From: Planctomycetota bacterium
GTDB taxonomy: Bacteria > Planctomycetota > UBA8108 > UBA1146
Assembly: GCA_012960845.1 (NCBI GenBank)
Contig: DUAN01000051.1
Location: 1 to 39,298 of the forward strand
Direction of reading: 5' to 3'
Length of the DNA stretch: 39,298 nucleotides
The position numbers were made by a program, and so were the translations under genes. Position 1 is the stretch's first letter. Each line of letters starts with the position of its first letter. The notes under the pieces were generated by a model. It ran no database searches and was not told where the DNA came from. It saw only the letters and a program-made list of their open reading frames with translations. Positions 34,255 through 39,298 of this stretch are shown in pieces.

Positions 34255-35708
34255 TCGACTTCATCCGAACACGTCGTTTCCGCACCAGGTTCCAGGTCCC
34301 GCTGCAGATCTTTCTGCTGATGTGGATCGTCTGGGCCATCAACCTCTGGTCTTTTCACGACTCCATCCGTAGCGACTGGAGCCATGAAGCTCAGATGTCG
34401 GTGACACCATCCGATCGGGCTCTGCTGGACGCTCTGCCTCGATCGGTCGATGTGGTGATTCCGGTCGATCTACCGCCCACCGCAGCGGGTCGAGTGAGAG
34501 CTCGGGTTCTGCTCCAGGCGCTACGCTGGATCGGTGAACTGAGTCGAACCGCTCCCGATGCCTTGTCGCCACCGATTCAGGTCGATGTGAATCGCCAGGC
34601 GGATCGCTGGGAGTTGCTGCGCAATGCCCGTGGCCTCGAGGCGGATGCGATCAACAAGATCCACTTCTTCTGTGGGGAGCGGCGACTGGCTCTCGATGTG
34701 GAGGAACTCGCCATCATCCGGGAGCCGACGCTGATGGAACCGGAGGCGGTGGCTCGCATCGTCGTCGATCGTGTTCGAGAAGCGGTCGAGGCGGCCTTGC
34801 GACAGGTCGCCACCGATCAGGCTACCGAGATACGCATCAGCCAGGGCAGTGGTGAACCGCCACTGAACTCCTCGCGGGGGCCGAGCCTGGTCGCGATGGT
34901 GAGGGATCTGCAACAGAGGGGGGCTCGAGTGGCGGGTCACTCCTTGGCCGTCATCGAGACCATCGATGAGGAAGCCGATCTGCTGGTGATCCTGGGTGGT
35001 GGAGTCCAGCGCTTCGATGCCTTGTCGGCTTCGGTTCGGAGAGAGGTCGAGAGATTCCTGGCGGATGGAGGCGGGGTGCTACTACTGCTTCCGGCCAGCG
35101 GAGAAACCGGTCTCGAGGAATTGATGGCTGACGTTGGAATCTCGGTGCTCCCTGGCCTCGCCGCGCAGGTCACGGCGGTGCCCAATCGAGCGGTCCAATC
35201 GTCATTTTCGGTGGTGGGAGAACGACTCGATCGGTTCCATCCGATCACGGCACCGATGATCGGTGAGAGGTTTGCCGCCCGCTGGACTCCGAGTCGCGTA
35301 CTCGAGGTGACCCAGCCTGCCACCGCCTTGCTCTCGACCGGTGCTTCCGCCTGGTTGGAGCGCGACCGGATCTCTGCTCGCAGAGATGTGGAGGAACTTC
35401 CCGGACCGCAGATTCTGGCAGCGGCGGCACCGGTGGGCGAGGGCCGACTGGTGGTGGTGGGGAACTGGAACACGACGCTGTCCAACCTGTGGACCGGAGA
35501 CGCGAGAAGGTTTCTGCTGGCCTGCTGCGACTGGGCTGCCGGACGCGATCTGTTGCCGGCGGGAGCGGGGAGGGAACCACTCTCTTTTCGCATCGAACTC
35601 GATGAGAGACTGCGCCGGTCCTTCTTCTGGACCTCCTTTGCGGTGTTGCCTGGCTGCGCCTTGATCGGCGGTTTGTTGGTGGCCTGGGCCCGAAGGAGGG
35701 ACCGATGA
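34251..35708 (+). CDS. GldG-like ABC-associated membrane/periplasmic protein
   Basis: Start GTG at 34251 overlaps the permease stop. One TM (PLQIFLLMWIVWAINLWSF), then DVVIPVDLPPTAAGRVRARVLLQALRWIGELSRTAPDA..., LLVILGGGVQRFDALSASVRREVERFLADGGGVLLLLP, C-terminal TM. Confidence 0.82.
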   Translation: MIDFIRTRRFRTRFQVPLQIFLLMWIVWAINLWSFHDSIRSDWSHEAQMSVTPSDRALLDALPRSVDVVIPVDLPPTAAGRVRARVLLQALRWIGELSRTAPDALSPPIQVDVNRQADRWELLRNARGLEADAINKIHFFCGERRLALDVEELAIIREPTLMEPEAVARIVVDRVREAVEAALRQVATDQATEIRISQGSGEPPLNSSRGPSLVAMVRDLQQRGARVAGHSLAVIETIDEEADLLVILGGGVQRFDALSASVRREVERFLADGGGVLLLLPASGETGLEELMADVGISVLPGLAAQVTAVPNRAVQSSFSVVGERLDRFHPITAPMIGERFAARWTPSRVLEVTQPATALLSTGASAWLERDRISARRDVEELPGPQILAAAAPVGEGRLVVVGNWNTTLSNLWTGDARRFLLACCDWAAGRDLLPAGAGREPLSFRIELDERLRRSFFWTSFAVLPGCALIGGLLVAWARRRDR

Positions 35709-37456
35709 ACTGGCGGACCACGCTGTTACTGGCACTGATCGCCGTGGTGATCACTCCGCTGTCGTATCGAGCGGTGCGCGATGCCCGCCCCAGTTACGTG
35801 GTCGGGGATGCTCGCCCCTTCTCCTTTGCCATTCCTGCGGTGGTCTCGCTCGAGATCGCTCGAGGAGAGCAGACGATCCGCATCGAGAAGTCTGCCGTGG
35901 GCTGGGACATCACGGCTCCGGTGAGGGATCGCGGACGCTACGCTTCCATCGAGGATTTGCTCCTTCTGCTCCGCGATCTGGAGATACGCGGAGAAGGGCC
36001 GGACGATCTGAAAGAGTCGGGGCTCGAAACTCCCCACATCGTCGTCACGGTGGAGAGTCCTTCTCGTGAGTATCGCCTCGAACTGGGTTCGGATCATCCC
36101 TCGTTACCGCGAGTCCATGCTCGAGTCGGCGACCGCCCGGTGCTGATTGCAGCAGAGATCCGCGATGCTCTGCGAGATTTTGATCTCGATGAATTGAGAG
36201 ACGATGCGGTCTGCGGGGCTTCGCCCGGCAGAGTCGAGCGTGTCTTGCTGGAACGTCCCGGTCAGCCATCGCTCGAACTGGTACGAGCAGGGGTGCACTG
36301 GCAACTGGTGGCTCCCTTCACCGCCGATGCGAATCCGGATGGAGTGGAGCAATGGCTCACTCGTATCGCTCAGTGGGCAGCCGTGGATTACATCGATCCC
36401 CCTTTTGAGAAACCGCTCGGGCTCGAGGCACCGAGAGCGAAACTGACGGTTCAACTGAAAGATGGCTCGGTCAAGACGGTCGAGGTCGGGGCACGGTATA
36501 CCTCGAAGATCTCGCAAACCGTTGCGGTTCGCTGCTCCGGTCGTGACTCTCCGCTGGTCGCTGCGGGAGTGATGGCGCAGGAACTGATCGAGTTCGACGA
36601 GTCGCTGCTGGTCAGCCCCTACCTGGTTCGCATCGATCAACCTAGGATTCGCGCCCTGTCGCTGACGGACGGCGCTCATGGCAAGGTCGATCTCGAGGTC
36701 GATTCTGCCGGTGGGTGGAGAATGCGCTGGGGCGGGGATCGCACTGCAGTGCCAGCAGATGCGGCACTTGTGGAACGATGGAGCGAGCGGCTGCGTCAAT
36801 TGAGGGTCACCGACCGCCAGCCGATCGATCGGTCCTCGCTGCAGTTGTGGGGATTCGATCGTCCACTGTTGCGAGTGGTGCTGGTGACCGAAGATGGGGA
36901 TCCGGAGGAGATGATGTTTGGCGCCGAGGTGCCAGAGGGATCGGGAGTTCGCTATGCCTGGAATCTACGCCAGGAATCGGTGGCCCAGGTGAGAGTCGAT
37001 GACATCGATCAACTGGTCAACGCTCCCTTCTCGTTGAGGGATCCTCGGGTCACCTCGATGCCAGTTGGAGAGTTACTGCGCTTTCGCATCACCACCGCTG
37101 CCGGGGAAGCTCTGCTGGCTCAGCCCAACCAGACGTGGCGCTGTCAGGGGAAGGAACAGGTCGATCTGCCGCAGCCGGATGTGCGCTGGATCGCCCGCAC
37201 TCTCTCCCAGCTGGTCGCAACAAGCTGGGCTCCAGAGGATCCGACCGCACCGGGCCCACAGCAGTATCTGTTGAAGGCGGAGTTGTTCGGATTGACCGGG
37301 GCTGAGCCACAGGTCACCATCTACCTCGGCGAGAAAGAAGTGGACGGGGATCGGCGAGCACGGATCGATGACTGGGTATTCTCGCTGGCTTCCTCCGATG
37401 GACCCGATCTGGTGAACTTTTGCGATCAGTTCCTCCAACAACTGCAGCAGCAGTAG
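35705..37456 (+). CDS. DUF4340-like protein
   Basis: N-terminal TM then VSLEIARGEQTIRIEKSAVGWDITAPVRDRGRYASIEDLLLLLRDLEIRGEGPDDLKESGLETPHIVVTVE...; follows gldG-like gene with ATGA overlap. Confidence 0.8.
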   Translation: MNWRTTLLLALIAVVITPLSYRAVRDARPSYVVGDARPFSFAIPAVVSLEIARGEQTIRIEKSAVGWDITAPVRDRGRYASIEDLLLLLRDLEIRGEGPDDLKESGLETPHIVVTVESPSREYRLELGSDHPSLPRVHARVGDRPVLIAAEIRDALRDFDLDELRDDAVCGASPGRVERVLLERPGQPSLELVRAGVHWQLVAPFTADANPDGVEQWLTRIAQWAAVDYIDPPFEKPLGLEAPRAKLTVQLKDGSVKTVEVGARYTSKISQTVAVRCSGRDSPLVAAGVMAQELIEFDESLLVSPYLVRIDQPRIRALSLTDGAHGKVDLEVDSAGGWRMRWGGDRTAVPADAALVERWSERLRQLRVTDRQPIDRSSLQLWGFDRPLLRVVLVTEDGDPEEMMFGAEVPEGSGVRYAWNLRQESVAQVRVDDIDQLVNAPFSLRDPRVTSMPVGELLRFRITTAAGEALLAQPNQTWRCQGKEQVDLPQPDVRWIARTLSQLVATSWAPEDPTAPGPQQYLLKAELFGLTGAEPQVTIYLGEKEVDGDRRARIDDWVFSLASSDGPDLVNFCDQFLQQLQQQ

Positions 37457-37471
37457 GGAAGGTGGCCACCG

Positions 37472-38803
37472 TTGTTGGATCCCAGCGATCGTAAGTTGTG
37501 GCTACTGGTACTGGCGATCCCCTTCGTCGCCTGGCTGCTCATCGATCCCCGACCTGCGCCCACCGTGATCCCATCACCGGATCGAGTCGACCCTCCACCT
37601 GTCACCGGGTCGGAAGTGGATTCACACCCCATCCTTCCACCACCGGTTCACATCGACCCACCGGTCGATCCACCGATCGACCCTGAGCCGATGGTGCTCC
37701 CTTTCCAGTGCTGGGTCCGTGGACTGTCTGCCGCCGGAGAACTGTTGCCAGAGGGCACCGAGTTGCCGCTGGTAACCGACGCAGGGACAGTGGTGACCGG
37801 GGCTGACGGCGGGCTCGAGGTGGCTGGAGAGGGGTTGCGGTGGATCTCGTCGAATGGCAGCCAGATCCCGGTCGAACTCCCCCCTGGTCAGTGGATTCTC
37901 GACTGTACCGCTCAAATTCCGCTCGCCGATGCACCGGTTCAACTGGATTGGGTGATCCTGGTGCGAGAGGAGCGGGGGCAATTTCCGGCCCGACTGGTGA
38001 TCTCGGGAACCACTCCACTGCCGGTCGGCATGCGCCTGCTGGTCAAGTTGTCTCATCAGGACCGGACCCTCGATGGTGGATATGAGATCACCGAGGGCGA
38101 ATCGGTGTGGTGGAACCGGGCGCTGGTCTCCGACTCGTGGTTTGCCGGCTGTCTGGCGATGAGTATCGAGTGGGATCCGAATTTGTTACGAGAATCTCAG
38201 CGCTCTCCTCTGGAATCGCTGTGGCCAGGAATTGCTCGAGGAGAGATCTGGTCCTGGCAAGGATTTCTCTGCATCGATGACCCGCAGGAGGCGAGGCGAC
38301 AGCAACTGGAAATCTCCCGCTGGTATGCCGAGGTGCTCGAGGAGGTGCAGGCTTGCCGTGATCTGTTACTGGTGGCCAGTGCCAAGGCGCGTGGAAAGAA
38401 ATCGGGCCTGTTGCGCGATCCGGAACGTGCCGATCGGGTGTTCGAGCATCCCCTGGCAGCTACCTTCGAACTTCTCGGTCGCGGCAAGAATTTTGATTAC
38501 AAGCGCTGGCGTCGTCTCATCGACGAGGTCCTTCCGCAGCGGTGGAGCCAGTGGAGCGCCGTCGGAAAAGTGCCGTATCCCCATCGACAGCCTGCCGCTG
38601 CCAAGAATGTGGCTCTGCTCTTCAATGTGTTGGTAAAATACAGCCGCCTCGAGAGCACGGTGCTCTATGAGGCTCTCGGAAAGCCGCGACACATCCACGA
38701 TTTCGTGGCGAATTTCGACTGGGAGCCGACGACCGAGCGGAAACAGACGCTGTCGAGATTGAGGAACTTCATCGAGGCGATCCGGCAATCGATCTGGAAG
38801 TGA
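37472..38803 (+). CDS. Membrane-anchored protein with Pro-rich linker, unknown function (443 aa)
   Basis: LWLLVLAIPFVAWLLI then HPILPPPVHIDPPVDPPIDPEPM; last gene of the ABC/DUF4340 operon; TTG start. Confidence 0.7.
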   Translation: MLDPSDRKLWLLVLAIPFVAWLLIDPRPAPTVIPSPDRVDPPPVTGSEVDSHPILPPPVHIDPPVDPPIDPEPMVLPFQCWVRGLSAAGELLPEGTELPLVTDAGTVVTGADGGLEVAGEGLRWISSNGSQIPVELPPGQWILDCTAQIPLADAPVQLDWVILVREERGQFPARLVISGTTPLPVGMRLLVKLSHQDRTLDGGYEITEGESVWWNRALVSDSWFAGCLAMSIEWDPNLLRESQRSPLESLWPGIARGEIWSWQGFLCIDDPQEARRQQLEISRWYAEVLEEVQACRDLLLVASAKARGKKSGLLRDPERADRVFEHPLAATFELLGRGKNFDYKRWRRLIDEVLPQRWSQWSAVGKVPYPHRQPAAAKNVALLFNVLVKYSRLESTVLYEALGKPRHIHDFVANFDWEPTTERKQTLSRLRNFIEAIRQSIWK

Positions 38804-38828
38804 GCCCCGCCGCCAGGATCTCGGATGG

Positions 38829-39298
38829 TCAGATTCGATCCTGGTCAGGCTTCTGGCCCGTTTTATTCTCTGGCCCCTTCTCGACACCGTTGGCTGGAGT
38901 GGGTCGATCGGTCGCGTCCGGTTTTGTCGAATCCGGTGGATCTCGCTGAATCCGCCGGATCTCCAGTTCTCCCTGGCGGTACTGTTCGATGGTGCCCCCA
39001 GGGCCGATCCAGAGCTTGGCCTCGAACTCATGACACAGCACGCTCCATCGGGTGGTCTCGACGGAACCGATTTTTTCGGCCCTATCCTTTTTCAGTTCCA
39101 GTTCGATCGACCGGTATTCGCTGGGGATCAGTGCCGTGAACTGGCGTTGATCGGTTCGATCGAGTCGCAGGCCGATCAGCAACCAGTGTTCGAATGCCTG
39201 ATTTTCGAGCAGTACCATCTTGTCGTGGAAGGGCAGGAACCGATCGATGCGGGTGGCACGGGCCGGATCCTGTACGACGATCCGGATTCGGGAGGTTT
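38829..39298 (-). CDS. Hypothetical protein, 5' end beyond window
   Basis: Minus-strand frame stays open to the window edge (RIRIVVQDPARATRIDRFLPFHDKMVLLENQAFEHWLLIGLRLDRTDQRQFTALIPSEYRSIELELKKDRAEKIG...), so the Met at 39218 is likely internal. Confidence 0.6.
   Translation of the reverse strand, partial: TSRIRIVVQDPARATRIDRFLPFHDKMVLLENQAFEHWLLIGLRLDRTDQRQFTALIPSEYRSIELELKKDRAEKIGSVETTRWSVLCHEFEAKLWIGPGGTIEQYRQGELEIRRIQRDPPDSTKPDATDRPTPANGVEKGPENKTGQKPDQDRI

Overview
39.3 kb of a GC-rich bacterial chromosome. It is probably from a Planctomycetota member: this is inferred from the dockerin-like C-terminus of the secreted protein at 3351-4697 and the GldA/GldF/GldG-like + DUF4340 operon, not proven. 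Coding density is very high, with about 34 supported CDSs. No tRNA, rRNA, CRISPR array, transposase or phage gene was recognised. Housekeeping content includes an aconitase/LeuC-family fragment, DUF72, pyruvate kinase, tdh-kbl, hisS, an alpha/beta hydrolase, an orphan E1-alpha dehydrogenase, an IscA/ErpA-like protein, Mrp ATPase, inositol-phosphate synthase, rpsU, lnt and rpoN. A dispersed envelope/LPS set is present: two acyltransferases, two GT9 heptosyltransferase-like proteins, lpxK, hldE and lnt. There are two tandem PilT-like ATPases and an ABC-2/GldG/DUF4340 operon. Most interesting: (1) a translationally coupled pair (14896-17027) of a truncated FGGY-kinase-like protein and an ADP-ribosylglycohydrolase-like protein, both of which appear to have lost catalytic acidic residues; (2) a compact candidate small RNA at ~27018-27085, with a consensus sigma70 promoter 17-bp-spaced and a textbook intrinsic terminator but no ORF; (3) short direct tandem repeats in all three convergent intergenic gaps longer than 50 bp; (4) a run of short perfect hairpins between hldE and the pilT pair; (5) a conserved-looking protein of unknown function between lpxK and hldE. 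All identifications are from motif recognition by eye; no database search was run.
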